This document shows positions 9,021 to 18,560 of a stretch of 64,000 bases of DNA, in pieces. Under the pieces are notes generated by a model. The model worked only from the letters and a program-made list of their open reading frames with translations. It had not been told where the DNA came from and searched no databases. The translations under genes and the position numbers were made by a program. Location of the stretch: contig NZ_JAPSKV010000001.1 of assembly GCF_031181385.1 (NCBI RefSeq), positions 434,001-498,000 of the forward strand. Reading direction: 5' to 3'. Position 1 is the first letter of the stretch. The number at the start of each line of letters is the position of its first letter. The stretch comes from Fredinandcohnia onubensis. GTDB taxonomy: Bacteria; Bacillota; Bacilli; Bacillales; Bacillaceae_L.

Positions 9021-10106
9021 ATGAATCATAAGACAATCGTAGTAGGACTTGAACATTTTATAGACAAAATAGGATATCAGGCGATGGAATATAGAAGGAT
9101 AGGTATTCCAGTAAAGTATCTGGTGATGGATAAGAGCGGCCTATCTAAAACAAAGGCTGAGAAATATAAGGCTGATGTTGAGGTTGTTCCAAAAAATATT
9201 AAGAATCGAATTCTCGAAACGATTCAAGTTTATAATTCGTATAAACCAAAGTGGACTGAGATTTATGATATCGGGAAACTGACATTCATTTATGGGCTTA
9301 TTGCAAAGCTTTTTGGGACAAAATTAATTTTTATTCTACGTGGTGGAGAATTAGCTATACGCGATACGAAATTTGATATTAGGCGTTGGGGGCTTCTTCT
9401 TACTCTAAAAATGAGCAATCACATTATTGCAAAAGAAATTAATATTATGAATGATTTAGATGCCCTAAATATCCCTAAAAACAAGATAACTCATTTGCCA
9501 AACTGCGTTCCAGTTCCAGAAATAGAAAAACAAGAACAAGAGAAGGATATTGATATTCTGTTTCTCAACTCAGTACGGAAAATGAGAAATGTGGATATTT
9601 TGGTAGAAGCGCTACATAAGCTCTTGAGCAAGAAGCCTGACTTAAACATAGTGATTACAGGTTTTACGACGTTGGACGATAATGAATATAAAATGGATCC
9701 AACATTTGAGCAGGTTGTTTTAGCTAGACTAAAGGAGTTAAATTATTCACAAATTCATTATCAAGGTTTTGAAAAGAATCCGGAAAGTCTCTATAAAAGA
9801 GCAAAAATATTTGTGTTACCTGCAGATGTTATCTATTTAAATTACAGTTTACTCGAATCAATGTCCTATGGGGTCGCTCCAGTTGTAGGAGATGGTGAAG
9901 GTGCGGAATTAATTATTGATGATCACGAAAATGGTCGGATTTCTAAGAGAGATGCTGATGCTTTATGTCAGGTTTTATACGAAACAATAGATGAACAAGC
10001 CTATGAAAAGTTCGGAGAGAACGCAAGAAATACAATTATTAATAAATTTAGTATTGAAAAATGGGGAGAACGTATGTTAGAAGTAAGAAAAGGAATAAAG
10101 GGGTGA
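9021..10106 (+). CDS. Glycosyltransferase (GT4-like)
   Basis: 361 residues. Ribosome site GGTAAGGGAG before ATG. C-terminal GT-B features are visible: a strand-loop stretch IDILFLNSVRKMRNVDILVEAL, a later HYQGF-type turn, and LLESMSYGVAPVVGDGEGAELI replacing the classical EX7E block. The N-terminal half is poorly conserved. Its stop is six bases before the next start, so the two are translationally close. It probably adds a sugar to the lipid-linked repeat unit. Donor unknown. Confidence 0.78.
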   Translation: MNHKTIVVGLEHFIDKIGYQAMEYRRIGIPVKYLVMDKSGLSKTKAEKYKADVEVVPKNIKNRILETIQVYNSYKPKWTEIYDIGKLTFIYGLIAKLFGTKLIFILRGGELAIRDTKFDIRRWGLLLTLKMSNHIIAKEINIMNDLDALNIPKNKITHLPNCVPVPEIEKQEQEKDIDILFLNSVRKMRNVDILVEALHKLLSKKPDLNIVITGFTTLDDNEYKMDPTFEQVVLARLKELNYSQIHYQGFEKNPESLYKRAKIFVLPADVIYLNYSLLESMSYGVAPVVGDGEGAELIIDDHENGRISKRDADALCQVLYETIDEQAYEKFGENARNTIINKFSIEKWGERMLEVRKGIKG

Positions 10107-10111
10107 GAAAT

Positions 10112-11263
10112 ATGTCTAAAGCTGATATATGTATCCTGGCCCCAGTTCATCAATATTCCGATATTCGAGTTTTCCAAAAAGAAGCCAAAACTTTGGTTGA
10201 AAGTGGATATGATGTGACATTAATCGCGAGGATTGATGAAAATAGAGTAATTAACGGAATTAATATCGTTAAGGTACCAACCTTTGCAAGTAGACTGAAA
10301 AGATTTCTTTATCAGCCAAGACTAATAAAAGAGGTATTACGAACAAAGGCAAACATTGTTCATTTGCACAATCCAGATACAATCCCAATTGGATTCATAC
10401 TAAAGCTGTTTGGGAAAAAGGTTATTTATGATACTCATGAGGACTTTTCCAAACGAATTTTAATGAGAGATTGGATTCCAAAGCCTTTACGTAAAACAAT
10501 TGCATCTATTATAGTGTCACTTGAAAAATTAGCAGGAATCCTCTTTGATAAAGTCATTGTCACACAAGAAGAAGTAGCCAATCGAATTGGCTCGAATTCA
10601 TTGTTACTTGAAAATGCCCCTATTTCACAAGGGGAATTGATTGAAAGTGCAAAGGAAATTTCAAAGACGATTATAAGAGACCCTTCTATTTTTCGGTTTG
10701 TATATGTAGGAGGCGTATCAAACACTCGTGGATTAAAACAAATGGTAGAAGCATTATCAATACTTAATCAATCTATCGAGGCTAGACTTTGGTTAATTGG
10801 TCCGGAAATTGAGAAGGGATCAATTGAAGCCGCTGAAAAAATAGAAGGTTGGGAGTATGTAGACTATTTAGGTCCGAAACCTCAGGATGAGGCGTTTGCA
10901 TATATTATTCATTCAGATGTTGGGCTCATTACTATTCTAGATATTGGAGACCATCGTCAAACAAGTCCTAACAAGATATTTGAATATCAAACCTTTGGTA
11001 TCCCATATATCAGTTCAAATTTTCCTAAATGGAGAAGCATGCTTGAAAGTGTTGGTTCAGGAATTTTTGTAAATCCCGAAAACCCACAGGAGATAGCTGA
11101 TGCTGCTCTACATCTGGCTCGAAATAAAGAACTCAGAAAAGAAATAGGTTTTAAAGGCCAGACGTATATTCATGAACACTATAATTGGGAAAAGGAATCC
11201 AAAAAACTCCTTAACCTCTATCAAGCTTTAGATAAAATAGAACTAAAACAAACTAATAATTAA
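10112..11263 (+). CDS. Glycosyltransferase, family 4
   Basis: The frame could open at 10061, but that overlaps the previous gene. The ATG at 10112 has AAAGGGGTGA upstream and gives MSKADICILAPVHQYSDIRV, a typical start for this family. About 383 residues. The N-terminal domain has VHLHNPDTIPIGF and IYDTHEDF. The C-terminal domain has FVYVGGVSNTRGLKQMVEAL and SPNKIFEYQTFGIPYISS, the donor-binding region in GT4 enzymes of the FEYQ/FEYMA type. Cytosolic or membrane-peripheral. Donor unknown. Confidence 0.83.
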   Translation: MSKADICILAPVHQYSDIRVFQKEAKTLVESGYDVTLIARIDENRVINGINIVKVPTFASRLKRFLYQPRLIKEVLRTKANIVHLHNPDTIPIGFILKLFGKKVIYDTHEDFSKRILMRDWIPKPLRKTIASIIVSLEKLAGILFDKVIVTQEEVANRIGSNSLLLENAPISQGELIESAKEISKTIIRDPSIFRFVYVGGVSNTRGLKQMVEALSILNQSIEARLWLIGPEIEKGSIEAAEKIEGWEYVDYLGPKPQDEAFAYIIHSDVGLITILDIGDHRQTSPNKIFEYQTFGIPYISSNFPKWRSMLESVGSGIFVNPENPQEIADAALHLARNKELRKEIGFKGQTYIHEHYNWEKESKKLLNLYQALDKIELKQTNN

Positions 11264-11288
11264 AGAATCACTAAATGGAGGTATTAAA

Positions 11289-12401
11289 ATGAGAGTACCG
11301 ATGTTAGACCTAACTGAACAGTATCAGGAATTAAGAACGGAGATATTAAGTCAATTAGAGGATGTAATGTCCAAAGCCTCTTTTATACTTGGAAATAATG
11401 TAAAAAAACTTGAAGCAGACATTGCAAGCTATAGCAATGTAAAGCATGGAGTAGGTGTTGCTAATGGTAGTGACGCTCTACATATTTCATTATTGGCGTG
11501 TGGAATTAAAGAAGGTGATGAGGTCATTACAACGGCATTTACCTTCTTCGCTACAGCTGGAGCAGTAGCTCGTATAGGTGCGAAGCCCGTTTTTGTTGAT
11601 ATTGACCCACAAACATTTAATATTGACCCTACTAAGATTGAGGATGCTGTTACTGAGAAAACCAAAGCAATTATTCCGGTTCATCTATACGGTCAAACGG
11701 CTGATATGGACGCAATCAATGAAATTGCAAAAAAACATAATTTGTTTGTGATAGAGGATGCAGCACAAGCGATAGGAGCGAAATATAAAGGTAAAAAGGT
11801 TGGAGAACTTGGAACCACTGCTTGTTATAGCTTTTTTCCTACAAAGAATTTAGGGGCATATGGCGACGGCGGAATGGTAGTCACAAATGATGATGAAATA
11901 AGTGAAAAAATGAGAGTTCTACGTGTACATGGTAGCAAACCGAAATACCATCATCATGTATTAGGTTATAACAGTAGATTGGACGAGCTGCAAGCTGCGA
12001 TACTAAATGTTAAGTTCTCACGTTTAGACCAATGGTGTGAATTAAGAAGAGAAAAAGCGCTCGTATATTCTGAGTTGTTAAATGAGACTGTTGGCCAACA
12101 TGTAACAACTCCTTATATGGCAGAAGATAACTATCATATTTTTCACCAATATACACTAAGAGTGGATAGACGTGATGAGTTACAACAGTATTTAAAAGAG
12201 AATGGAATTGATACCATGATTTATTACCCAATTCCATTACATCTACAACCGGTATTCTCTGAATTAGGTTATAAAGAGGGAGACCTTCCAGAAACCGAGA
12301 AAGCATGTAAGGAAGCATTGTCTTTACCTATGTACCCTGAACTACCGTTGGAAATGCAGAAATATGTTGTTGAAAAGATAGGGGAATTCTACACTAAATA
12401 A
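11289..12401 (+). CDS. DegT/DnrJ/EryC1/StrS-family PLP-dependent sugar aminotransferase (WbpE-like)
   Basis: 370 residues, ribosome site GGAGGT. PLP-binding features are in order: NGSDAL (about 59-64), the TTAFTFFATAGA block (81-92), IEDAAQAIGAKY (155-166) and the catalytic lysine at 186 in FFPTKNLGAYGDGG. The C-terminal YYPIPLHLQPVF motif is common in UDP-3-keto-sugar aminotransferases. It transfers an amino group from glutamate to a keto-sugar nucleotide. Followed by an LbH N-acyltransferase, it fits the WbpE-WbpD step of UDP-2,3-diacetamido-uronic acid synthesis. The NAD-dependent 3-dehydrogenase (WbpB) that should supply its substrate is not in this window. Confidence 0.87.
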   Translation: MRVPMLDLTEQYQELRTEILSQLEDVMSKASFILGNNVKKLEADIASYSNVKHGVGVANGSDALHISLLACGIKEGDEVITTAFTFFATAGAVARIGAKPVFVDIDPQTFNIDPTKIEDAVTEKTKAIIPVHLYGQTADMDAINEIAKKHNLFVIEDAAQAIGAKYKGKKVGELGTTACYSFFPTKNLGAYGDGGMVVTNDDEISEKMRVLRVHGSKPKYHHHVLGYNSRLDELQAAILNVKFSRLDQWCELRREKALVYSELLNETVGQHVTTPYMAEDNYHIFHQYTLRVDRRDELQQYLKENGIDTMIYYPIPLHLQPVFSELGYKEGDLPETEKACKEALSLPMYPELPLEMQKYVVEKIGEFYTK

Positions 12402-12421
12402 TCTTAGTTAGGGTGAGAAAT

Positions 12422-13135
12422 GTGAACAAACCAAAAAGTATTGGACAAAATGTTGTAATAGACGAAACGGTACATCTTGGGGAGAATGTGACAATTGGCA
12501 ATAATGTTATCTTATACGCGGGTGTTAGTATCGGTAATGATGTTGTTATCCAAGATAATGTCGTTATTGGGAAACAACCTGCTAGAGCTAAAAATTCTAT
12601 TCTTCCGGAAACGGGTACATTACCCCCAACTGTAATTGGATCAGGTTGCACGATTGGGACATCAGCGGTTATTTATGCGAATGCACAAATTTGCGACAAT
12701 GTTTTTATTGCGGATATGGCTACAATCAGGGAGCGAGTATCGATCGGGGATGGCACAATTGTAGGAAGAGGAGTAGCCGTAGAGAATGATTGCAAGGTCG
12801 GTATACGTTGCAAACTTGAAACAAATTGTTATATAACGGCTTATTCAGAATTGGGGAATTTTGTATTTATCGCACCATGTGTTGTAACTACAAATGATAA
12901 TTATATGGCGAGATCAAAGGAAAGGTACTCTAAATTTAAAGGAGTAACCATAAAAGACGGTGGTAGAGTAGGTGCAAATACTACAATCATGCCAGGAATC
13001 GTTATAGAAGAGGATGGAACAGTTGGAGCTGGAAGTGTAGTAACAAAAAATGTGGAAAGTGGAAAATTATATATCGGGGTACCGGCAAAAGTATATAAAG
13101 ATGTTCCAGAGGATCAACTGTTAAAAAACCAGTAA
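12422..13135 (+). CDS. Left-handed beta-helix N-acyltransferase (WbpD-like)
   Basis: A frame opens with GTG at 12413. The GTG at 12422 is preferred because GGGTGA lies five bases upstream, the same layout as the gene at 10112. About 237 residues, nearly all hexapeptide repeats ([LIV]-G-x4 pattern: IGNNVILYAGVSIGNDVVI and so on), folding as a left-handed parallel beta-helix trimer. The late GANTTIMPGIVIEEDGTVGAGSVV block and GVPAKVYKD end are typical of sugar-nucleotide acetyltransferases. It probably acetylates the amine set by the preceding aminotransferase, using acetyl-CoA. Last gene of the tight operon before a terminator. Confidence 0.83.
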   Translation: MNKPKSIGQNVVIDETVHLGENVTIGNNVILYAGVSIGNDVVIQDNVVIGKQPARAKNSILPETGTLPPTVIGSGCTIGTSAVIYANAQICDNVFIADMATIRERVSIGDGTIVGRGVAVENDCKVGIRCKLETNCYITAYSELGNFVFIAPCVVTTNDNYMARSKERYSKFKGVTIKDGGRVGANTTIMPGIVIEEDGTVGAGSVVTKNVESGKLYIGVPAKVYKDVPEDQLLKNQ

Positions 13136-13184
13136 ATTTCGGTAGTTGAAAGGTTTTTTTCGACAAAATATTATGGTATTCTAA

Positions 13185-13216
13185 AACAGTATGTATTTTA
13201 ACATACTGTTTTTTTA
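13185..13216 (+). terminator. Terminator after the acyltransferase gene
   Basis: AACAGTATGT / ACATACTGTT (13185-13194 with 13201-13210), 6-base loop, then a T run. It separates the sugar-synthesis operon from the polymerase gene. Confidence 0.8.
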
Positions 13217-13282
13217 ATGAATTGAACTGGTTTTGTTCAAACTATAAAGAGAAACTAAAAGAAATAAACGGTGGGGGAAAAA

Positions 13283-14662
13283 TTGAAGAAACATCAATAC
13301 ATAAACTTAATTGCGGATAATAAACAACTTAATACAATAACGAATTATATAATCTTGGCCTTTTTTCTCTTTGCTCCATTTTCTGTGTCGGGTGTTTTTA
13401 AGGCCATCACTTCTCCAATTCCTACTAGCGTAGCGATAACTATGTTGGCAGCTGGATTTGTCTCAATCTATTTATTGAGTGACATATTGCTAAATAGAAA
13501 AATTCACCTTAGAAAAATGGATTATATTATCCTAATTGGATTTTTCCTACCAGCGTTCTTATCATTGTTTGGTTTAGTGTCAAATATAATGACGTTACTT
13601 TCCCATGAGTATATGCTTTATGTTAAAAGTGAATTTGTATCAAGGTTTATCAATATAATTGTTTTTCTCTTCTTGTTTATAGGAATAAAGAACTATTTAT
13701 CAAAAAAATCAGATATGGAACTTTTTAAATATATTAAAGCCTATTCAATTGGAATTTCGATATTAGTACTCGTAGGAATTTGGCAATTTTTGCATTTCAC
13801 ATTAGGACTACCATTTCCTGATCTCGGAACAAGAAGTTTTATTCATGGGATATCAGACGATACCCACTTATTATTTAGGCGTAGGTTAACATCGTTTGCA
13901 AATGAGCCAAGCTTCTTAGCTCCATTTTTGATTGATGGGATGATTATTGGTTTTATGGTGTTTCATCAGAATATCAAAAAGTATTTTCTCTATATCTTTT
14001 TACCTGTAGCATTTGTACTGTTTTTCTCCTTTTCTTCAGGTGGATACTTTAACTTCCTACTACTCGCAGGTATCTTAGTGGTTGTATTAATGTTTAGTAA
14101 AGTGAATGTTTTACGAATATTTAAGTCTAAAGGCTTTTTAATTGCTTCGGTTCTTTTTGTATTATTAATTGTAATTGGTTGGGACTATGTTCAAATTCTT
14201 ACAAAACCTGTTTTTGGAAGGTTCGAGACGTTTTTTGATATAAATAGTCATGCAAGACTTTATATGGTTATAATGCCGTTTGTTTGGATTTTTGATCACT
14301 CTCCATTAAGCGTTATTTTTGGAAACGGTCCAGCGTCTTATTCGTTTTTACAAACATCGAAATTTCTTCCAACAGGATATCGAGTTCATATTACATCGAA
14401 TAATTACTTCGTAGATATACTATTTGAATATGGCTTCTTAGGATTAATTTTAGCATTATGGATGTTTGCCTATATTGCGTTCAAATTTTTAAGAAAAATC
14501 AATGAACATAAATTTTACATTGTGGGGCTTTTATTAATCATACACCTAGGAATATCCTCAATGTATCGTGCTGATTTTACTTCACCACGATTTTGGTCGG
14601 TGCTTATTATCGTAACAATCATTTTCCAATTAGCAAATAGATATTCAAAGAAACCAGAATAA
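13283..14662 (+). CDS. O-antigen polymerase/ligase-family membrane protein (Wzy-like)
   Basis: The frame opens with GTG at 13271, but GGTGGGGGA there looks like the ribosome site for a TTG at 13283. About 459 residues with 10-12 hydrophobic segments and one large extracytoplasmic loop, the Wzy/WaaL topology. The sequence FANEPSFLAPFLIDGMIIG and the late NNYFVDILFEYGFLGLILA segment are typical of O-antigen polymerases and ligases. With the flippase and four glycosyltransferases in the same locus, it is the likely polymerase of the repeat unit. It is single between two terminators. Confidence 0.8.
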   Translation: MKKHQYINLIADNKQLNTITNYIILAFFLFAPFSVSGVFKAITSPIPTSVAITMLAAGFVSIYLLSDILLNRKIHLRKMDYIILIGFFLPAFLSLFGLVSNIMTLLSHEYMLYVKSEFVSRFINIIVFLFLFIGIKNYLSKKSDMELFKYIKAYSIGISILVLVGIWQFLHFTLGLPFPDLGTRSFIHGISDDTHLLFRRRLTSFANEPSFLAPFLIDGMIIGFMVFHQNIKKYFLYIFLPVAFVLFFSFSSGGYFNFLLLAGILVVVLMFSKVNVLRIFKSKGFLIASVLFVLLIVIGWDYVQILTKPVFGRFETFFDINSHARLYMVIMPFVWIFDHSPLSVIFGNGPASYSFLQTSKFLPTGYRVHITSNNYFVDILFEYGFLGLILALWMFAYIAFKFLRKINEHKFYIVGLLLIIHLGISSMYRADFTSPRFWSVLIIVTIIFQLANRYSKKPE

Positions 14663-14665
14663 ATA

Positions 14666-14705
14666 AAGGGGGTAGAACCATTATTAGTGGTACTACCCCT
14701 TTTTC
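14666..14705. terminator. Bidirectional terminator, polymerase gene / galU
   Basis: GGGGTAG-a-ACCA / TGGT-a-CTACCCC hairpin with A tract before and T tract after, placed between convergent genes. It can serve both. Confidence 0.8.
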
Positions 14706-14711
14706 TTTTTG

Positions 14712-15587
14712 TTATGCATTTACAAGCTCTTTTAACCATTTTTTTAATGGTTCTCCAATATCATCTCTCATTAAAGCAAATTCTACTGTAGCCTTAACAA
14801 ATCCATATTTATCTCCAATGTCATATCTTTTTCCATCAAACATATACGCATGTGCCATTTGATTTTGGGCTTGCACACGTAAAGCATCAGTCAGTTGGAT
14901 TTCATCACCTTTGCCTGCTTCCGTTCTTTCAAGAATATCTAGTATATCTGGAGTTAAGATGTATCTTCCCATTATCGCTAGATTTGATGGGGCATCCTCA
15001 GGATGAGGCTTTTCTACAAAATCCTTTACTTTTATGATTTTATTATTATATTGGTTGTCTCCTTCATAATCGACAATACCATACTTTGAGACGTCTTCAT
15101 TTGGAACCTCTTGTACGCCGATTACAGAGGTTTCGACTTCTTCAAAGACATCAATAAGTTGCTGGAGACAAGGCTTTTCAGAGACGACAATATCATCCCC
15201 TAAAAGGACGGCAAAAGGATCATTCCCGATAAATTTTCTTGCAGTCCAGATTGCATGTCCTAGTCCTTTAGGCTCTTTTTGTCGAATGTAGTGGATGTCA
15301 GCCATTTCACTAATACGGTTTATTTGTGACAATTCTTTGAACTTTCCTTTAGATTCTAAGATACTTTCGAGTTCTTGGGATTTGTCAAAGTGATCTTCAA
15401 TTGCCCTTTTTCCTCTTCCTGTTACAACAATAATATCCTCGATACCAGAATTAACAGCCTCTTCAATGATATATTGAATAGTAGGGGTATCTACAATTGG
15501 TAACATTTCTTTAGGTTGTGCTTTTGTTGCTGGTAAAAACCTAGTTCCCAACCCAGCGGCAGGGATAACGGCTTTTTTTACCTTCAT
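14712..15587 (-). CDS. galU: UTP--glucose-1-phosphate uridylyltransferase
   Basis: 291 residues, AGGAGG-type ribosome site before ATG. The N-terminal nucleotide-binding signature is [19 protein letters not shown], followed by [26 protein letters not shown] and KDFVEKP. These are diagnostic of GalU/GtaB, which makes UDP-glucose from UTP and glucose-1-phosphate. UDP-glucose feeds wall teichoic acid glucosylation, glycolipid anchors and the local polysaccharide. B. subtilis has its gtaB next to tagO and lyt genes, so the location is conserved. It is transcribed alone, against the polysaccharide operons. Confidence 0.95.
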   Translation of the reverse strand: MKVKKAVIPAAGLGTRFLPATKAQPKEMLPIVDTPTIQYIIEEAVNSGIEDIIVVTGRGKRAIEDHFDKSQELESILESKGKFKELSQINRISEMADIHYIRQKEPKGLGHAIWTARKFIGNDPFAVLLGDDIVVSEKPCLQQLIDVFEEVETSVIGVQEVPNEDVSKYGIVDYEGDNQYNNKIIKVKDFVEKPHPEDAPSNLAIMGRYILTPDILDILERTEAGKGDEIQLTDALRVQAQNQMAHAYMFDGKRYDIGDKYGFVKATVEFALMRDDIGEPLKKWLKELVNA

Positions 15588-15774
15588 AATAATCCTCCTA
15601 TTGCTCGTCTTATATATTGCATTATAACATACCTAATACGTTTAAAATAAATAGGCAGATGTTTGTACATAAATTATCATTATTCATCGAATTATGTCAA
15701 AAGAAAGGATATACTAAAAGTAAGATTTAGTAGTGCACCTTTGTTTTATGAAAATTATTATTACCAATTATTAA

Positions 15775-15804
15775 TTGTTATAATAATTAGGAATCGTATA
15801 TAAT
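15775..15804 (+). promoter_or_regulatory. SigA-type promoter for GT2-epimerase operon
   Basis: TTGTTA (15775-15780), 18-base spacer, TATAAT (15799-15804). It is 48 bases before the glycosyltransferase start. Confidence 0.45.
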
Positions 15805-15852
15805 AATAATTTGGCAATTAATGATGTAAATACAGCTTTGGGGGTATAATGT

Positions 15853-16617
15853 ATGGATTTAGCAAATAATCAAAATACGCCATTAGTATCTGTTATAACT
15901 CCCTCTTATAATTCAGCATTATTTATCGAGGATACAATTAAGTCTGTTCAAGACCAAACCTATACAAATTGGGAAATGATCATCGTGGATGATGTTTCAA
16001 CTGATAACACTGTTGAGATTATTAAAGAGAAAATGAAAACAGATTCTAGAATCAAATTAATACCATTGGATCAAAATGGTGGGGCAGCTGTAGCTAGAAA
16101 TACAGCTATTGAAAATGCAAACGGAAAATATATAGCTTTTTTAGATAGTGATGATTTGTGGGTTCCCACTAAGTTAGAAAAGCAAATTACATTTATGGAG
16201 AGAAATGGTTATAACTTCACATTTACTGGTTATGAAATCATGACTGAGGAAGGTGAACCTATCGGTAAAACCATCAATATTCCTCCTAAAATTAATTATA
16301 ATACTTTATTAAAGAATACGATTATCGGATGCTTAACAGTTGTGTTAAATATTGAACAACTAGGAAAGGTCCAAATGCCTGAAATCCGTACGAGACAGGA
16401 TTTAGCTACATGGTTGTCTGTTCTAAAAAAAGAAGACTATGCGTACGGTATTCAGGAACCACTAGCAAGGTATCGTAAAGTGAGTGGTTCAATCTCAAGT
16501 AATAAAATAAAAGCAGCCAAACAGAATTGGAAAGTGTACAGAGAGATTGAAAATCTTGGCTTAATTAAAGCTACCTGGGTTTTTGTTAATTACGCATTCA
16601 ATTCGTTAAGGAAGTAG
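15853..16617 (+). CDS. Glycosyltransferase, family 2 (GT-A fold)
   Basis: 254 residues with GGGGG just upstream. The GT2 domain starts near residue 10: VSVITPSYNSALFIEDTIKS, then WEMIIVDDVSTDNT, then GGAAVARNTAIENANGKYIAFLDSDDLW with the DXD-type metal-binding motif. The last third (DLATWLSVLKKEDYAYGIQEPLARYR) is typical of amylovoran/teichuronic-type transferases such as TuaG. Cytosolic, probably adding one sugar of the surface polysaccharide. It starts a two-gene operon with the epimerase 16 bases downstream. Confidence 0.88.
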   Translation: MDLANNQNTPLVSVITPSYNSALFIEDTIKSVQDQTYTNWEMIIVDDVSTDNTVEIIKEKMKTDSRIKLIPLDQNGGAAVARNTAIENANGKYIAFLDSDDLWVPTKLEKQITFMERNGYNFTFTGYEIMTEEGEPIGKTINIPPKINYNTLLKNTIIGCLTVVLNIEQLGKVQMPEIRTRQDLATWLSVLKKEDYAYGIQEPLARYRKVSGSISSNKIKAAKQNWKVYREIENLGLIKATWVFVNYAFNSLRK

Positions 16618-16633
16618 TTTGGAGGATATCTAG

Positions 16634-17557
16634 ATGAAAAAAGTGTTAGTTACCGGCGGTCTGGGTTTTATCGGAACAAATTTAATACGAGAGTATAAAA
16701 ATCAGGGGTATGAGGTAATAGCAGTTGATAATTTATCAACTGGGAAACCTGAAAATCGTATAGAAGATGTTACATATCACGAGTTAGATATAACAAGTGA
16801 AGAATTTGTAGATCTAGTTATAAGTGAGGCGCCTGACTTAATTAATCACCATGCGGCTCAAATAGATGTTCAGACTTCTTTAAAGAATCCCTTCTTTGAT
16901 GCAAAAGTGAATATCCTAGGTACTATTAATGTCTTAGAGGCAATCCGAGGGTTTGAAAAGCGCCCTGAGATTATATACGCTTCGTCTGCTGCTGTTTATG
17001 GCGTTCCTGAGTATTTAGGAGTAGATGAAAAGCATAAAGTACATCCGTTGTCGTTCTACGGAATCTCGAAACATACTCCAGAACATTATATCGAGGCATT
17101 CGCGGATCTTTATGATATTGACTTTACCATTCTAAGGTATTCGAATGTGTATGGAATTGGACAAGACCCAAAAGGTGAAGGTGGGGTTGTTTCTATTTTA
17201 GTTGACAAATTCATTCATCAACAGGTTTTCACTGTCTATGGAGACGGAAATCAAACACGAGATTTTATATGTGTTGATGATATTGTGGGTGCTAATATGC
17301 GTGCATCGGAAATTCCGAGCAATTGTATCATCAACATTGGTACGGGCGTACAGACATCTTTAAACGACTTAATAAGTGTGTTTAAAGAAGTATCTGGTAA
17401 GGAAATCGAGATTAGATACAGTGAGGCTCGAAAAGGAGATATCAAACACAGTTATTTCAATAAAAGAAAGGCATTTGATGTATTAGGTTGGAAGCCGAGG
17501 GTAAGTTTATATGAAGGTATACAAAAAACCTTTAATTATTATAAATTAAATAAGTAA
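16634..17557 (+). CDS. NAD-dependent sugar epimerase (GalE-like SDR)
   Basis: 307 residues with GGAGGAT upstream. Extended SDR signatures: the Rossmann motif GGLGFIGTNL (8-17), DNLSTG, HHAAQIDVQTSL, SSAAVYG, and the catalytic YGISK (Tyr-x3-Lys). The GVVSILVDKF and YGDGNQTRDFICVDDI blocks place it with UDP-glucose/UDP-GlcNAc 4-epimerase-type enzymes. It would supply a galacto-configured UDP-sugar to the locus. Exact substrate (Glc or GlcNAc) cannot be told from the sequence. Confidence 0.85.
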   Translation: MKKVLVTGGLGFIGTNLIREYKNQGYEVIAVDNLSTGKPENRIEDVTYHELDITSEEFVDLVISEAPDLINHHAAQIDVQTSLKNPFFDAKVNILGTINVLEAIRGFEKRPEIIYASSAAVYGVPEYLGVDEKHKVHPLSFYGISKHTPEHYIEAFADLYDIDFTILRYSNVYGIGQDPKGEGGVVSILVDKFIHQQVFTVYGDGNQTRDFICVDDIVGANMRASEIPSNCIINIGTGVQTSLNDLISVFKEVSGKEIEIRYSEARKGDIKHSYFNKRKAFDVLGWKPRVSLYEGIQKTFNYYKLNK

Positions 17558-17569
17558 CCCGGTCATGAA

Positions 17570-17617
17570 AATCCCAATTAAGCTGAATTTTTTTATCAAG
17601 CAATTGGGATTTTTTTA
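17570..17617 (+). terminator. Terminator of the GT2-epimerase operon
   Basis: AATCCCAATT / AATTGGGATT (17570-17579 with 17602-17611) followed by a T run. The loop is long and contains its own T tract. Confidence 0.75.
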
Positions 17618-17780
17618 TTCGTGAAAGACATTACAATTTAGTGACAAAATAGATGAACCATTATAATTGAAAGGAAATGTTCGAATATTATTAGTACATG
17701 CAATATATAAACATTGTTAGCTTGAAACTTATGTTTACCTAGTTTCGTCTAATTATTCGATGACAAAATTAAAAATTCTA

Positions 17781-17809
17781 TTGACAGTTAACCAAGTTCA
17801 TAGGAAAAT
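17781..17809 (+). promoter_or_regulatory. Possible SigA promoter for the initiating sugar transferase
   Basis: Perfect -35 TTGACA at 17781-17786, 17-base spacer, weak -10 GAAAAT at 17804-17809. The 297 bases between 17558 and 17854 hold the terminator, this candidate promoter and no gene that I can see. Confidence 0.3.
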
Positions 17810-17896
17810 AGTGTTTGTTACGTGTAAATACGACAATATTTTTTCTATACTAGGATGTTTAATATAGAATTAAATCATTCCGAGGTGAATAGCCAA

Positions 17897-18553
17897 ATGT
17901 CTGTACAACGAGTTGAATCAAATTATTATGAATTTAAGACATCTAAAGAACAACATATAATAATGGAACAAAAAAGCATGTATATGTTTACAAGAAGATT
18001 TATGGATTTATTTTTATCGATAATAGGGTTAATTATTACTCTACCAATTATGTTGTTTACTATGCTTGTGATAGTCTTAGAATCTCCTGGACTACCAATT
18101 TTTACTCAGGAACGTGTAGGTTTAAATGGGAAAACATTTAAAATATATAAATTACGTTCCATGCGAAATGACGCTGAAAAAAATGGTCCACAATGGGCAA
18201 GTAAAAATGATGCTCGTGTAACGAAGGTTGGTCAGTTTATAAGAAAAACACGAATTGACGAGCTTCCACAACTATTTAATGTGATTAAAGGTGATATGAG
18301 TATAATTGGTCCACGTCCTGAGAGACCTGTTTTCGTGAAACAATTTAATGAAGAGATTCCAGGCTTCAATAAGAGACTTTTAATTAAGCCAGGTCTAACA
18401 GGTTGGGCGCAAGTAAATGGGGGATACGAATGTTCTCCAGAAGAAAAACTTAATTATGATATTTATTACATTAAAAATATGAGCTATCTATTAGATGTAA
18501 AGATTGTTTTCCGAACTGTTAAAGTAATATTTACTGGTGAGGGAGCCAGATAA
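17897..18553 (+). CDS. Initiating phosphoglycosyltransferase (bacterial sugar transferase, TuaA/WcaJ type)
   Basis: The frame opens at 17855, but GAGGTGA sits seven bases before the ATG at 17897. About 218 residues: a short N-terminal tail, one re-entrant hydrophobic helix (FMDLFLSIIGLIITLPIMLF), then the monotopic PGT catalytic core with QERVGLNGKTFKIYKLRSM, RKTRIDELPQLFNVIKGDMS, IGPRPERP and KPGLTGWAQVNG. It moves a sugar-1-phosphate from a UDP-sugar to undecaprenyl phosphate, the first step of the repeat unit. It closes the polysaccharide locus, with its own terminator. Confidence 0.92.
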   Translation: MSVQRVESNYYEFKTSKEQHIIMEQKSMYMFTRRFMDLFLSIIGLIITLPIMLFTMLVIVLESPGLPIFTQERVGLNGKTFKIYKLRSMRNDAEKNGPQWASKNDARVTKVGQFIRKTRIDELPQLFNVIKGDMSIIGPRPERPVFVKQFNEEIPGFNKRLLIKPGLTGWAQVNGGYECSPEEKLNYDIYYIKNMSYLLDVKIVFRTVKVIFTGEGAR

Positions 18554-18560
18554 TAATAAA

